Positions 8,276 to 16,740 are shown, numbered from the stretch's first letter. The stretch: 64,000 nucleotides of DNA from Microbacterium sp. UFMG61 (GCF_015354505.1 NZ_JACAFP010000004.1:198367-262366); one strand, 5' to 3'. A program made the numbers and translations. Notes: generated from the sequence alone by a model not told the origin.

Positions 8276-9126
8276 CGGGTCTCCTCGGTGGCGGTGCTGT
8301 GGTGGGTGTCGACGCCGAGTCCCTCGAGGAGCTCGGCACGGAGGTTCGCGAGGCCGCGATCGGCGCGGTCACGGGGGCGGAAGCCGGGCACGGTGATCGT
8401 TCGCGCGATGGATGGCGCATCCGACTCGTCGTCGCCGACGAGAGTGCGTAGAAGCAGCACGCGATCGGCGAGGTAGAGGGCCTCCTCGACGTCGTGGGTG
8501 ACGAGGAGGACGGTGGTGGGCTCGGCGGCGTGGATCTTCAGGAGCAGATCGTGCATCCGCAATCGCGTGAGGGCGTCGAGCGCGCCGAAGGGCTCGTCGA
8601 GCAGAAGGACGCCGGGATTGCGGGCGAGCGCGCGGGCCAGAGAGGCGCGCTGCGCCATCCCTCCGGACACCTCGCGTGGGCGCTGGTCGGCCGCCTGCTC
8701 GAGTCCGACGAGAGCGAGCAGCTCGCGCACTCGTTCGCGGCCCTCACGTCGCGCGGTGCCGCGAGGAAGTCCGAGCTCGACATTCTGCGCGATGGTTCGC
8801 CACGGCAGGAGCCGCGGCTCCTGGAAGGCGATCGCGGTGCGCTCGTCGACATCGGCGACACCGGAGTCATCGATCAGGATGCGTCCGCCCGTCGGCGCAT
8901 CCAACCCGCCGACAAGGCGCAGGAGCGTCGACTTCCCGCATCCGGACGGCCCGACGATCGCGACGATCTCGCCGGCGGCGACGTCGACGTCGACTCCGCG
9001 GAGGACCTCGCGGCGGCCACGTGTGACGGCGAAGCTCCGCTCCACCCCGTGCAGGCGCACGGGCTGCGCAGTGCCGGCGACGGCCGGACCGCGCGCCGTC
9101 GAGGGCGCGGAGAGCAGAGAGGTCAT
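8272..9126 (-). CDS. ssuB: ABC transporter ATP-binding protein, sulfonate type
   Basis: A 284-residue ATPase that energises the SsuABC importer. Walker A GPSGCGKST (about 59-67), Q-loop FQEPRLLPW, signature VSGGMAQRASLARAL and Walker B VLLLDEPFGALD followed by the switch His (VTHDVEEAL) are intact. It is the first gene of the six-gene operon, which starts here with an ATG. The 93 bases upstream hold the only promoter region of the operon and contain a small inverted repeat. Confidence 0.9.
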   Translation of the reverse strand: MTSLLSAPSTARGPAVAGTAQPVRLHGVERSFAVTRGRREVLRGVDVDVAAGEIVAIVGPSGCGKSTLLRLVGGLDAPTGGRILIDDSGVADVDERTAIAFQEPRLLPWRTIAQNVELGLPRGTARREGRERVRELLALVGLEQAADQRPREVSGGMAQRASLARALARNPGVLLLDEPFGALDALTRLRMHDLLLKIHAAEPTTVLLVTHDVEEALYLADRVLLLRTLVGDDESDAPSIARTITVPGFRPRDRADRGLANLRAELLEGLGVDTHHSTATEETR

Positions 9127-9164
9127 GTCCCTATGCTGTCCAACCGGACGAAATGTGACGAATG

Positions 9165-9179
9165 CGAACGTAATGTTCG
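9165..9179. promoter_or_regulatory. Inverted repeat upstream of the sulfur operon
   Basis: CGAAC (9165-9169), spacer GTAAT, GTTCG (9175-9179), centred about 46 bases before the ssuB start. A small dyad in a promoter region is a reasonable operator candidate, but the regulator is not known and the arms are short. Confidence 0.35.
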
Positions 9180-9219
9180 GTCACGGACCCCCACACTCCG
9201 CCGGGACGGGCGGATACGC

Positions 9220-9257
9220 GGAACGGGCCGCCATCCCGAAGGATGACGGCCCGTTCC
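9220..9257 (-). terminator. rpsA terminator hairpin
   Basis: 17-base arms (9220-9236 and 9241-9257) pair with one G-U mismatch around a 4-base loop (CGAA), 14 bases past the rpsA stop. Confidence 0.7.
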
Positions 9258-9271
9258 AGAAAGCGTGATGC

Positions 9272-10726
9272 TTACGCGTTGCCGCCCGAGAGCTTCTCGC
9301 GCAGAGCCGCGAGTGCCTCGTCGTCAGCGAGCGTGCCCGCACCGGCGGATTCGCTCGAGAACGCCTGGCCGCCGAAGTCCTCGCCGGCAGCAGCCTCGGC
9401 CTCGGCCGCCTTGGTGACCTGAGCCTTGTGGGCCTCCCAGCGAGCCTGGGCTGCAGCGTACTCCTGCTCCCATGCCTCGCGCTGAGCGTCGAAGCCGTCC
9501 TTCCACGCACCGGTCTCGGCGTCGAAGCCCTCCGGGTACTTGTACTCGCCGTTCTCGTCGTACTCAGCGAGCATGCCGTAGAGAGCCGGGTCGAACTCGG
9601 TGCCGTTGGGGTCGACCGACTCGTTGGCCTGCTTCAGCGACAGCGAGATGCGGCGACGCTCGAGGTCGATGTCGATGACCTTGACGAACACCTCTTCGCC
9701 GACGGAGACGACCTGCTCGGCCAGCTCGACGTGCTTGCTGGAGAGCTCGGAGATGTGGACGAGGCCCTCGATGCCGTCTGCGACGCGCACGAACGCACCG
9801 AACGGAACGAGCTTGGTGACCTTACCCGGCGTGACCTGACCGATCGCGTGGGTACGGGCGAACACCTGCCACGGGTCCTCCTGCGTCGCCTTCAGCGACA
9901 GGGAGACGCGCTCGCGGTCGAGGTCGACCTCGAGGATCTCGACGGTGACCTCCTGGCCCACCTCGACGACCTCGGAGGCGTGCTCGATGTGCTTCCAGGA
10001 CAGCTCGGAGACGTGCACGAGGCCGTCCACGCCACCCAGGTCGACGAACGCACCGAAGTTGACGATCGACGAGACGACACCCTTGCGGACCTGACCCTTG
10101 TGCAGGTTGTTGAGGAACGTCGTGCGGGACTCGGACTGCGTCTGCTCGAGCAGAGCGCGGCGCGACAGGACCACGTTGTTGCGGTTCTTGTCGAGCTCGA
10201 GGATCTTCGCCTCGATCTCCTGGCCGAGGTACGGCGTGAGGTCGCGGACGCGGCGCAGCTCGATGAGCGAGGCCGGGAGGAAGCCACGGAGGCCGATGTC
10301 GACGATGAGGCCACCCTTGACGACCTCGATGACGGTGCCGGTGACGACGCCGTCGTTCTCCTTGATCTTCTCGACGTCTCCCCAGGCACGCTCGTACTGA
10401 GCACGCTTCTTGGAGAGGATCAGACGGCCTTCCTTGTCCTCCTTCTGGAGAACCAGGGCCTCGACCTCGTCGCCGACCTTGACGACCTCGTTGGGGTCGA
10501 CGTCGTGCTTGATCGAGAGCTCGCGCGAGGGGATGACACCCTCGGTCTTGTATCCGACATCGAGCAGGACCTCGTCGCGGTCGATCTTGACGATCGTGCC
10601 TTCGATGATGTCGCCGTCGTTGAAGAACTTCAGGGTCTTCTCGACCGCGGCCAGGAAGTCCTCAGCAGATCCGATGTCGTTGATGGCGACCTGCTTGGTG
10701 GCCGGGGCGGTCGTTGCGGTAGTCAT
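9272..10726 (-). CDS. rpsA: 30S ribosomal protein S1
   Basis: Binds mRNA on the small ribosomal subunit and helps initiation. This version has 484 residues and four S1 (OB-fold) repeats between about residues 35 and 350, the usual actinobacterial form, followed by an acidic, Ala/Glu-rich tail (about 370-484). The repeats at about 205-275 and 290-360 share the HVSELS.KHIE/VE pattern typical of S1. The ATG at 10726 starts the conserved MTTATTAPATKQVAIND N-terminus; the reading frame is open 40 codons further but not conserved. It has its own transcript, flanked by a long leader and a hairpin terminator. Confidence 0.96.
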   Translation of the reverse strand: MTTATTAPATKQVAINDIGSAEDFLAAVEKTLKFFNDGDIIEGTIVKIDRDEVLLDVGYKTEGVIPSRELSIKHDVDPNEVVKVGDEVEALVLQKEDKEGRLILSKKRAQYERAWGDVEKIKENDGVVTGTVIEVVKGGLIVDIGLRGFLPASLIELRRVRDLTPYLGQEIEAKILELDKNRNNVVLSRRALLEQTQSESRTTFLNNLHKGQVRKGVVSSIVNFGAFVDLGGVDGLVHVSELSWKHIEHASEVVEVGQEVTVEILEVDLDRERVSLSLKATQEDPWQVFARTHAIGQVTPGKVTKLVPFGAFVRVADGIEGLVHISELSSKHVELAEQVVSVGEEVFVKVIDIDLERRRISLSLKQANESVDPNGTEFDPALYGMLAEYDENGEYKYPEGFDAETGAWKDGFDAQREAWEQEYAAAQARWEAHKAQVTKAAEAEAAAGEDFGGQAFSSESAGAGTLADDEALAALREKLSGGNA

Positions 10727-10935
10727 GTAGTGGGTTGTCCTTGTTGAATGGAGTCTCGGGCTGCGGGGCAACGGACGCGCACGTCCGACAGCATGCTCCA
10801 CAGCGGTTGATGGGGTGTTCGATGCCACGAGGGCATGCACAGGCACGCCACGAGTGACACTTCAGGCTATCAGATGTCGGGCGCCGACGGAGGATGACGA
10901 TGACGGAATCCGGCGGGCACTGCAAGACTGTGCTC

Positions 10936-11871
10936 ATGCCTCGCGCCGACAAGCTCCTCCTGCTCGACACCGCAAGCCTCTACTTCCGCGCCTTCTACGG
11001 CGTGCCCGACAAGGTGACGGCTCCCGACGGCTCTCCGATCAACGCGGTGCGGGGCATGCTCGACATCGTCGCGAAGCTCGTGACGCTGTACGAACCGACC
11101 CACGTCGTGGCCTGCTGGGACGACGACTGGCGCCCCCAGTGGAGGGTCGATCTGATCCCGAGCTACAAGTCGCATCGCGTGGTGGAGGCCGTCCCGACCG
11201 GACCCGACGTCGAAGAGGTGCCGGATCCGCTCGAGGCGCAGATCCCTCTGATCCGCGAGACCCTCGGGCTGCTCGGGATTCCGATCATCGGCGTGGCCGA
11301 GCATGAGGCCGACGATGTGATCGGCACCCTGGCGACGCACGCCACCATGCCGGTCGACATCGTCACGGGGGATCGCGACCTGTTCCAACTCGTCGATGAC
11401 GCACGGGACGTTCGCGTCGTCTACACGGCGCGCGGCATGAGCAACCTCGAGATCGTCACGGATTCGGTCGTCGTCACGAAGTACGGAGTGCTGCCTAGCC
11501 AGTACGCCGACTTCGCCACGATGCGCGGCGACGCATCCGACGGCCTGCCCGGCGTCGCCGGGGTCGGCGAGAAGACGGCGGCCACCCTGCTGCAGGCGCA
11601 CGGAGACCTCGCGGGAGTCCGCGCCGCCGCGGAATCCGGTGAAGGCATGAGTGCCGGCGTGCGGGCCAAGGTGCTCGCCGCATCGGACTACCTCGACGTC
11701 GCGCCGACGGTCGTCGCCGTCGCGACCGCTCTCGAGATCACGGCACCCGATGCCGCGCTCCGTCCGCTGGACCCGTCGGACGTCGATGTGGCGACCGCTG
11801 TCGCGGAGAAGTGGAACCTCGGCACCTCGATGACCCGCGCGATCGCCGCCGTGGCGACGACAGGAGATTGA
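10936..11871 (+). CDS. 5'-3' exonuclease (FEN/PolA N-terminal type)
   Basis: A stand-alone flap-type nuclease of 311 residues matching the exonuclease domain of DNA polymerase I, without a polymerase part. Metal-binding acidic motifs are visible: LLLLDTASLYFRAF (about 6-19), HEADDVIGTLA (about 123-133), TGDRDLFQL (about 143-151), and the helix-3-turn DGLPGVAGVGEKTA (about 200-213). It probably acts in RNA-primer or flap removal beside PolA. Starts at 10894 or 10900 (the latter 6 bases after GGAGG) are open; 10936 is chosen because homology begins there and an AAGACT box sits six bases before it. Confidence 0.85.
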   Translation: MPRADKLLLLDTASLYFRAFYGVPDKVTAPDGSPINAVRGMLDIVAKLVTLYEPTHVVACWDDDWRPQWRVDLIPSYKSHRVVEAVPTGPDVEEVPDPLEAQIPLIRETLGLLGIPIIGVAEHEADDVIGTLATHATMPVDIVTGDRDLFQLVDDARDVRVVYTARGMSNLEIVTDSVVVTKYGVLPSQYADFATMRGDASDGLPGVAGVGEKTAATLLQAHGDLAGVRAAAESGEGMSAGVRAKVLAASDYLDVAPTVVAVATALEITAPDAALRPLDPSDVDVATAVAEKWNLGTSMTRAIAAVATTGD

Positions 11872-11873
11872 GC

Positions 11874-11893
11874 TCGCCCACGCCCTCGGGCGA
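11874..11893. terminator. Weak hairpin between convergent genes
   Basis: TCGCCC (11874-11879) and GGGCGA (11888-11893) pair around an 8-base loop in the 27-base gap between two convergent stops. No T tract. Confidence 0.3.
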
Positions 11894-11898
11894 CGGGG

Positions 11899-12885
11899 TC
11901 AGCCGGCCCAGGCGAGAAGACGTTCGAGCCCCCAGGTCGTGATGATGCGCGATGCGGGCACGCCGGCACGTTCCGCTCGTGCGGCCCCATGGTCGAGCAG
12001 CGACAGCTGCCCCGGAGCGTGGGCGTCGGAGTCAATGGAGAACAGGCATCCCGCCTTGAGCGCGATCGCGATGAGCTCGTCCGGCGGATCCTGCCGCTCC
12101 GGTCGGGAGTTGATCTCGACGGCGACGCCGTTGTCCGCGCACGCGGCGAAGACCGCTTCGGCATCGAAGGCGGAAGCCGGTCGAGTTCCGCGCTCACCCT
12201 GCACGAGGCGTCCCGTGCAGTGCCCGAGAACGTTGACTCGGGGATTCGACACCGCGTCGATCATGCGCGCGGTCATCGGCCTCGCGTCCATCCGCAGCTT
12301 CGAATGGACGGACGCCACGACGATGTCGAGCTCGCCGAGCAGCGCGTCCTCCTGGTCGAGGGCACCGTCGTCGAGGATGTCGACCTCGATGCCGGCGAGA
12401 AGAGCGAAACCCTCCCCCGACTCGGCCCGGACGAGCGGCATCTGCTCGCGCAGCCGGTCTGCAGACAGCCCCCGTGCCACCCTGAGCCGCGGCGAGTGAT
12501 CCGTCACGGCCTGATACTCGTGTCCCAGTGCTCGCGCGGCGGCCGCCATCACCGGGATCGACGTCGTGCCGTCGGACCAGTCCGTATGCGCGTGCAGATC
12601 GCCGCGCAGCTTTCCCCTGAGCTCCGACACGATCTCCGGTTCGACCTCGCCACGCAGCTCCACGAGATAGTCGGGGACCTCTCCCCCCTGGGCCTGCCGG
12701 ATGACCGCGAACGTCGACTCGCCGATGCCCTTGGCCGCGCGGAGCCTGGTCGGGTCTGAGCGGACGTCATCCGGCAGCTGCTGCAGACTGGCCGCCGCCT
12801 GACGGAACGCCTTCGCCCGATATCGGGACGCCCGCTCGCGCTCGAGCAGCGATGCGATCTCGAGCAGCGCGGCGACCGGGTCCAT
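11899..12885 (-). CDS. PHP-domain phosphoesterase with helix-hairpin-helix N-terminus
   Basis: A 328-residue protein resembling the C-terminal half of bacterial PolX without the polymerase. Residues about 1-70 hold helical DNA-binding-like sequence with LRAAKGIGEST. The PHP metal site follows: DLHAHTDWSDG (about 95-105), DHSPR, SVHSK, HCTGR, EINSRPER and DSDAHAPGQ in order. Family members hydrolyse phosphoesters, often DNA 3' ends or histidinol phosphate; the target here is unknown. Only seven bases separate it from trpD, so both are likely cotranscribed, though the functions do not obviously connect. Confidence 0.82.
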   Translation of the reverse strand: MDPVAALLEIASLLERERASRYRAKAFRQAAASLQQLPDDVRSDPTRLRAAKGIGESTFAVIRQAQGGEVPDYLVELRGEVEPEIVSELRGKLRGDLHAHTDWSDGTTSIPVMAAAARALGHEYQAVTDHSPRLRVARGLSADRLREQMPLVRAESGEGFALLAGIEVDILDDGALDQEDALLGELDIVVASVHSKLRMDARPMTARMIDAVSNPRVNVLGHCTGRLVQGERGTRPASAFDAEAVFAACADNGVAVEINSRPERQDPPDELIAIALKAGCLFSIDSDAHAPGQLSLLDHGAARAERAGVPASRIITTWGLERLLAWAG

Positions 12886-12892
12886 GTGCGAC

Positions 12893-13957
12893 CTACGCCG
12901 TGGCGAGTTCCCGGCTCACGCCGATCCACTCGTCGAGCTTCGCGGCGGCGCGACCGTCGTCGACGGCCGCCGCAGCACGGGCGTACCCCTCGCGCAGCCT
13001 CTCGAGGATCGGGCGCTGCACCTGATTCGCGTCCTGGGAGAGCTCGTAGGCGACGATGCCCGCGGCCGCATTCAGCAGCACGATGTCGCGGACCGGGCCG
13101 ATCTCGCCCGAGAGCGTCCGGCGGAGCACCTCGGCATTGTGCTCCGGCGATCCCCCGATGAGATCGCTCAGGTCTGCGAGCGGGATTCCGAGGTCACGCG
13201 GGTCGAGATCGTGCTCATGGATGTCGCCTCGGGTGACTTCCCAGATGCGGCTGTGACCTGTCGTCGTCAGCTCATCGAGACCGTCGTCGCCGCGGAACAC
13301 CAGCGCGGTCGCGCCGCGGGTGCGGAACACGCCCGTGATCAGCGGCACCCGCTCGAGCTGTGCGACTCCGACCGCGTTCGCCTCCGCGCGCGCCGGGTTG
13401 CAGAGCGGTCCGAGCATGTTGAAGACCGTCGGAACCCCGAGCTCGGCGCGCACGGCCCCGGCGTGCTTGAAGCCGGGGTGAAAGGCACCCGCCCAGGCGA
13501 AGGTGATGCCGGTCCTGTCGAGGATCGACGCGACCGACGCCGGATCGAGCGTCAGCTCGAGGCCGAGAGCGCTGAGCACGTCGGACGACCCGGACGACGA
13601 GCTCGCCGCTCGGTTGCCGTGCTTCACCACGGGCACTCCGGTCGCGCCGATGATCACCGCCGCGGTCGTCGACACGTTCACTGTTCCGACACGGTCGCCC
13701 CCGGTGCCGACGATGTCGAGCACATCGGGCGAGACGGGAAGAGGAACGGCGGCTTCGAGGATCGCGTCGCGGAAGCCGACGATCTCGTCGATGGTCTCGC
13801 CCTTGGCGCGCAGCGCCACGAGGAAGCCCGCGAGCTGCGCCTCGGTGACATCCCCGCGCATGATCTTCCGCATCGCCCACGTCGACTCCCAGACACTGAG
13901 GTCGCGACGCTCCAGAAGAGTGGTGAGCACGTCGGACCAGGTCAGGGAATCAGCCAT
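12893..13957 (-). CDS. trpD: Anthranilate phosphoribosyltransferase
   Basis: Second committed step of tryptophan synthesis: transfers phosphoribose from PRPP to anthranilate. 354 residues, normal length. The PRPP-binding GTGGD motif (84-88) and KHGNRAASS (112-120) are intact, and the N-terminal helical domain ends with a Mg/PRPP-contacting loop. The ATG at 13957 is preceded by TAGGAT seven bases away, so a leaderless transcript is likely. It is apart from any other trp gene here, next to ctaE as in Mycobacterium (Rv2192c-Rv2193). Confidence 0.95.
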   Translation of the reverse strand: MADSLTWSDVLTTLLERRDLSVWESTWAMRKIMRGDVTEAQLAGFLVALRAKGETIDEIVGFRDAILEAAVPLPVSPDVLDIVGTGGDRVGTVNVSTTAAVIIGATGVPVVKHGNRAASSSSGSSDVLSALGLELTLDPASVASILDRTGITFAWAGAFHPGFKHAGAVRAELGVPTVFNMLGPLCNPARAEANAVGVAQLERVPLITGVFRTRGATALVFRGDDGLDELTTTGHSRIWEVTRGDIHEHDLDPRDLGIPLADLSDLIGGSPEHNAEVLRRTLSGEIGPVRDIVLLNAAAGIVAYELSQDANQVQRPILERLREGYARAAAAVDDGRAAAKLDEWIGVSRELATA

Positions 13958-13964
13958 GTGTGCG

Positions 13965-13970
13965 ATCCTA
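13965..13970 (-). promoter_or_regulatory. -10 element of trpD (leaderless)
   Basis: TAGGAT on the minus strand, seven bases before the trpD ATG; no Shine-Dalgarno sequence in between. Confidence 0.55.
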
Positions 13971-14066
13971 TCGGCGCGGGGAAAACGTGCAGACTCTTCC
14001 ACACGAGTGGTCCCGCTCGCGGCATCCCCCGTTTCCCGCGGATTCACCGAGGATTCGCAGTGTTTT

Positions 14067-14082
14067 CTTAGGGTTGCCTAAG
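14067..14082. promoter_or_regulatory. Perfect palindromic operator candidate between trpD and ctaE
   Basis: CTTAGG-GTTG-CCTAAG, a perfect 6+4+6 dyad centred about 75 bases before the ctaE start and 117 before trpD. The pattern TTAGG-N4-CCTAA resembles the core of DtxR/IdeR iron boxes, which is notable next to genes for an iron- and heme-rich oxidase. Related sequence (GGTTGCCCTAG) overlaps the ctaC promoter near 23279-23289. Confidence 0.5.
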
Positions 14083-14137
14083 TCGAATCCGGTCCATTTG
14101 AGGGTCGTCGGTGCGAGAATCACGCCCGAGGATCGGC

Positions 14138-14143
14138 CATAAT
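14138..14143 (+). promoter_or_regulatory. -10 element of ctaE-qcrCAB (leaderless)
   Basis: CATAAT ends six bases before the GTG start of ctaE at 14150. This implies transcription starting at or beside the start codon. No good -35 box is seen at the usual spacing. Confidence 0.55.
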
Positions 14144-14149
14144 GGAAGG

Positions 14150-14803
14150 GTGACGACCTCAGCGACGTATGCCCCGGCGGCAAGAACGATCAAGCGCCCC
14201 AACCCGGTAGCTGTCGGCACCATTGTGTGGCTCGGCAGCGAGGTGATGTTCTTCGCGGGACTCTTCGCGATCTACTTCACACTCCGCAGCACCTCCCCCG
14301 AGCTCTGGGCCGACCGCACCGAACTGCTGAACGTTCCGTTCGCGTTCGTCAACACGGCCATCCTGGTGCTCTCCTCGTTCACGTGCCAGATGGGCGTGTT
14401 CGCGGCCGAGGACCTGCAGCCCTACCGGATCGCCAAGGGCCAGAAGAACGGCGCGGGACGCCGTCGCCTCTTCGGCTGGGGCATGGTCGAGTGGTTCTTC
14501 CTCACCTTCGCTCTCGGCTCGATCTTCGTCGCGGGTCAGGTGTGGGAGTACGCGACGCTCGTCGCTGAAGGAATGCCGATCAGCGCCGACTCGTATGCCT
14601 CGGCCTTCTACCTGACGACCGGTTTCCACGCACTGCACGTCACCGGCGGCCTCATCGCGTTCCTGCTCGTCATCGGACGTGCGTACGCCGTCAAGAATTT
14701 CCGGCACAAGGAGGCGACCTCCTCGATCGTGGTGTCCTACTACTGGCACTTCGTCGACGTCGTCTGGATCGTGCTGTTCGTCGTTATCTACTTCCTGAAA
14801 TAA
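14150..14803 (+). CDS. ctaE: Cytochrome c oxidase subunit III
   Basis: Membrane subunit of the aa3 oxidase, 217 residues with about five helices, as in other actinobacteria. [20 protein letters not shown] (about 15-34) and the closing [19 protein letters not shown] block are the strongest conserved parts. GTG at 14150 is chosen because conservation begins here and a -10 box is correctly spaced; an upstream GTG at 14111 would add an unconserved stretch. First gene of ctaE-qcrC-qcrA-qcrB, the bcc-aa3 supercomplex operon arrangement known from Mycobacterium and Corynebacterium. Confidence 0.95.
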   Translation: MTTSATYAPAARTIKRPNPVAVGTIVWLGSEVMFFAGLFAIYFTLRSTSPELWADRTELLNVPFAFVNTAILVLSSFTCQMGVFAAEDLQPYRIAKGQKNGAGRRRLFGWGMVEWFFLTFALGSIFVAGQVWEYATLVAEGMPISADSYASAFYLTTGFHALHVTGGLIAFLLVIGRAYAVKNFRHKEATSSIVVSYYWHFVDVVWIVLFVVIYFLK

Positions 14804-14823
14804 GAGCGGAGCTGATCCCCGAG

Positions 14824-15627
14824 ATGGCACGAGAGAAGAAGCGCCGTTCGAACGGCCGTCGCAGCCCCCTGGCTGCGGTGGCCCTCATCGGAGCAGGACT
14901 CATGATCACCGGCGCCGTGTACGCCGGCGCATCGGCTGCGTTCGCCGCGACCGACACCACGACCGCTGCGGAGAGCACGCTCACCGTCGAGGACGGCGAG
15001 AAGCTGTTCCAGGCGAACTGCGCGACCTGTCACGGACTCGACCTGCAGGGCACCGCCAACGGCCCCAGCCTCTACGGCGTGGGTGAGCTCGCGACCGAGT
15101 TCCAGCTCTCCACCGGTCGCATGCCCCTGCAGATGCAGGGGCCGCAGGCACCGCAGAAGCAGCCTCAGTTCACCGAGGACCAGATCCTCGCGATCTCGTC
15201 GTTCGTGCAGGAGTCCGCTCCCGGCCCGACGTTCCCCGACAAGCACATTCTCGACGGGGAGGGCGATGTTGCGAACGGCGCGGAGCTGTTCCGCGTCAAC
15301 TGCGCGATGTGCCACAACGTGGCCGCCGCGGGTGGCGCACTCACCGAGGGCAAGTACGCTCCGGCACTCACCGAGACCAGCGCGCTGCACATGTACGCCG
15401 CGATGGTCACCGGCCCCCAGAACATGCCCGTGTTCGGCGACATGAACCTGTCCGACGAAGACAAGCGCGACATCATCTCGGCTCTGCTCTACCAGCAGCA
15501 GTCGGTGCAGATCGGCGGCTTCTCGCTCGGTTCGCTGGGTCCCGTGTCCGAGGGCCTGTTCGTCTGGATCTTCGGAATCGGCGCGCTCGTCGCCATCACC
15601 GTGTGGATCACGGCGAAGTCCAACTGA
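14824..15627 (+). CDS. qcrC: Diheme cytochrome c subunit of the cytochrome bcc complex
   Basis: Passes electrons from the Rieske/bc complex to the oxidase inside the supercomplex, replacing a soluble cytochrome c. 267 residues with a membrane anchor at each end (about 15-40 and 243-262). Two heme c sites are seen: CATCH (66-70) and CAMCH (160-164). The fold faces the outside of the cell. It sits 20 bases after ctaE in the same operon. Confidence 0.96.
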   Translation: MAREKKRRSNGRRSPLAAVALIGAGLMITGAVYAGASAAFAATDTTTAAESTLTVEDGEKLFQANCATCHGLDLQGTANGPSLYGVGELATEFQLSTGRMPLQMQGPQAPQKQPQFTEDQILAISSFVQESAPGPTFPDKHILDGEGDVANGAELFRVNCAMCHNVAAAGGALTEGKYAPALTETSALHMYAAMVTGPQNMPVFGDMNLSDEDKRDIISALLYQQQSVQIGGFSLGSLGPVSEGLFVWIFGIGALVAITVWITAKSN

Positions 15628-15663
15628 CGCTTATTCATCGAAGAGGAACGTACGAGGAGCACC

Positions 15664-16740
15664 ATGGCACACGACGACGACTCGCAGGCTCTTGACAGGG
15701 CCTACCAGCCCTCTCCGGGGCTGGGTGTCGCAGTCAGCGATCCCGTGCAGAACCCCGGGCTGCCGCCGCACCGCGCGCGGATGACCGACAAGGACCCGCG
15801 CGCCGAGAAGGCTGCGGAGCGCACGGTCTACACCCTGTTCTATCTCTCGCTGGCGGGAAGCATCTGGGCGGTCGCCGCCTACATGCTCTTCCCCATCGAG
15901 AGCGGCGCGCTCATCGACATCCGTCAGAACAACCTCTTCATCGGTCTCGGCATCTCGCTCGCACTGCTCGCGATCGGAATCGGTGCGATCCACTGGTCCA
16001 AGGCTCTGATGAGCGACAAGGAGCACATCGAGCACCGCCACCCGACGCGTGGCAAGGACTCGACCCGTGAGGCGGTTGTCGAGGCATTCGCCACCGCCAA
16101 CGAGGAGTCCGGCTTCGGACGTCGCACGATGATCCGCAACTCGCTGTTCGCAGCGATCGTGGCCTCGATCATCCCCGGCGTGACGCTGTTCCGCGGGCTC
16201 GCCCCGCACAGCACACCCGACGACCCGACTGCCGGCGACCCGGTCGCGCTGCTCAAGCACACGATGTGGGAGAAGGGCGCGCGCCTGGTGCGCGACCCCG
16301 ACGGCACGCCGATCCGCGCAGCGGACGTCACCCTCGGCTCCGCGTTCCACGTGATCCCGGAAGACCTCGCAGACCTCAGCCACCACGACGGCTACCTCGA
16401 GGAGAAGGCCAAGGCCATCGTGCTGATGATGCGCCTGCGCCCCGAGCAGCTGATCGAGGCCGAAGACCGCAAGGACTGGTCGTACGACGGCATCGTCGCG
16501 TACTCGAAGGTCTGCACCCACGTCGGCTGCCCCGTGGCGCTGTACGAGCAGCAGACCCACCACCTCCTCTGCCCCTGCCACCAGTCGCAGTTCGACGTCA
16601 CGGATCACGCCAAGGTCATCTTCGGACCTGCCGCACGTCCGCTGCCGCAGCTGCCCATCACCGTCGACGACGAGGGCTACCTCATCGCACGCAGTGACTT
16701 CACCGAGCCCGTCGGCCCGAGCTTCTGGGAGCGCCATTGA
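15664..16740 (+). CDS. qcrA: Rieske iron-sulfur subunit of the cytochrome bcc complex
   Basis: Carries the [2Fe-2S] cluster that takes electrons from menaquinol. 358 residues, with the three membrane segments typical of actinobacteria (around 55-75, 95-115 and 160-180) and a C-terminal Rieske domain. Cluster ligands are in CTHVGC (284-289) and CPCHQS (303-308). Its TGA stop overlaps the TTG start of qcrB (TTGA), so the two are translationally coupled. Confidence 0.96.
   Translation: MAHDDDSQALDRAYQPSPGLGVAVSDPVQNPGLPPHRARMTDKDPRAEKAAERTVYTLFYLSLAGSIWAVAAYMLFPIESGALIDIRQNNLFIGLGISLALLAIGIGAIHWSKALMSDKEHIEHRHPTRGKDSTREAVVEAFATANEESGFGRRTMIRNSLFAAIVASIIPGVTLFRGLAPHSTPDDPTAGDPVALLKHTMWEKGARLVRDPDGTPIRAADVTLGSAFHVIPEDLADLSHHDGYLEEKAKAIVLMMRLRPEQLIEAEDRKDWSYDGIVAYSKVCTHVGCPVALYEQQTHHLLCPCHQSQFDVTDHAKVIFGPAARPLPQLPITVDDEGYLIARSDFTEPVGPSFWERH

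Noticed and set aside
14111..14149. ctaE start at GTG 14111
   Set aside because: The extra 13 residues are not like the family, and a -10 box lies inside this stretch.
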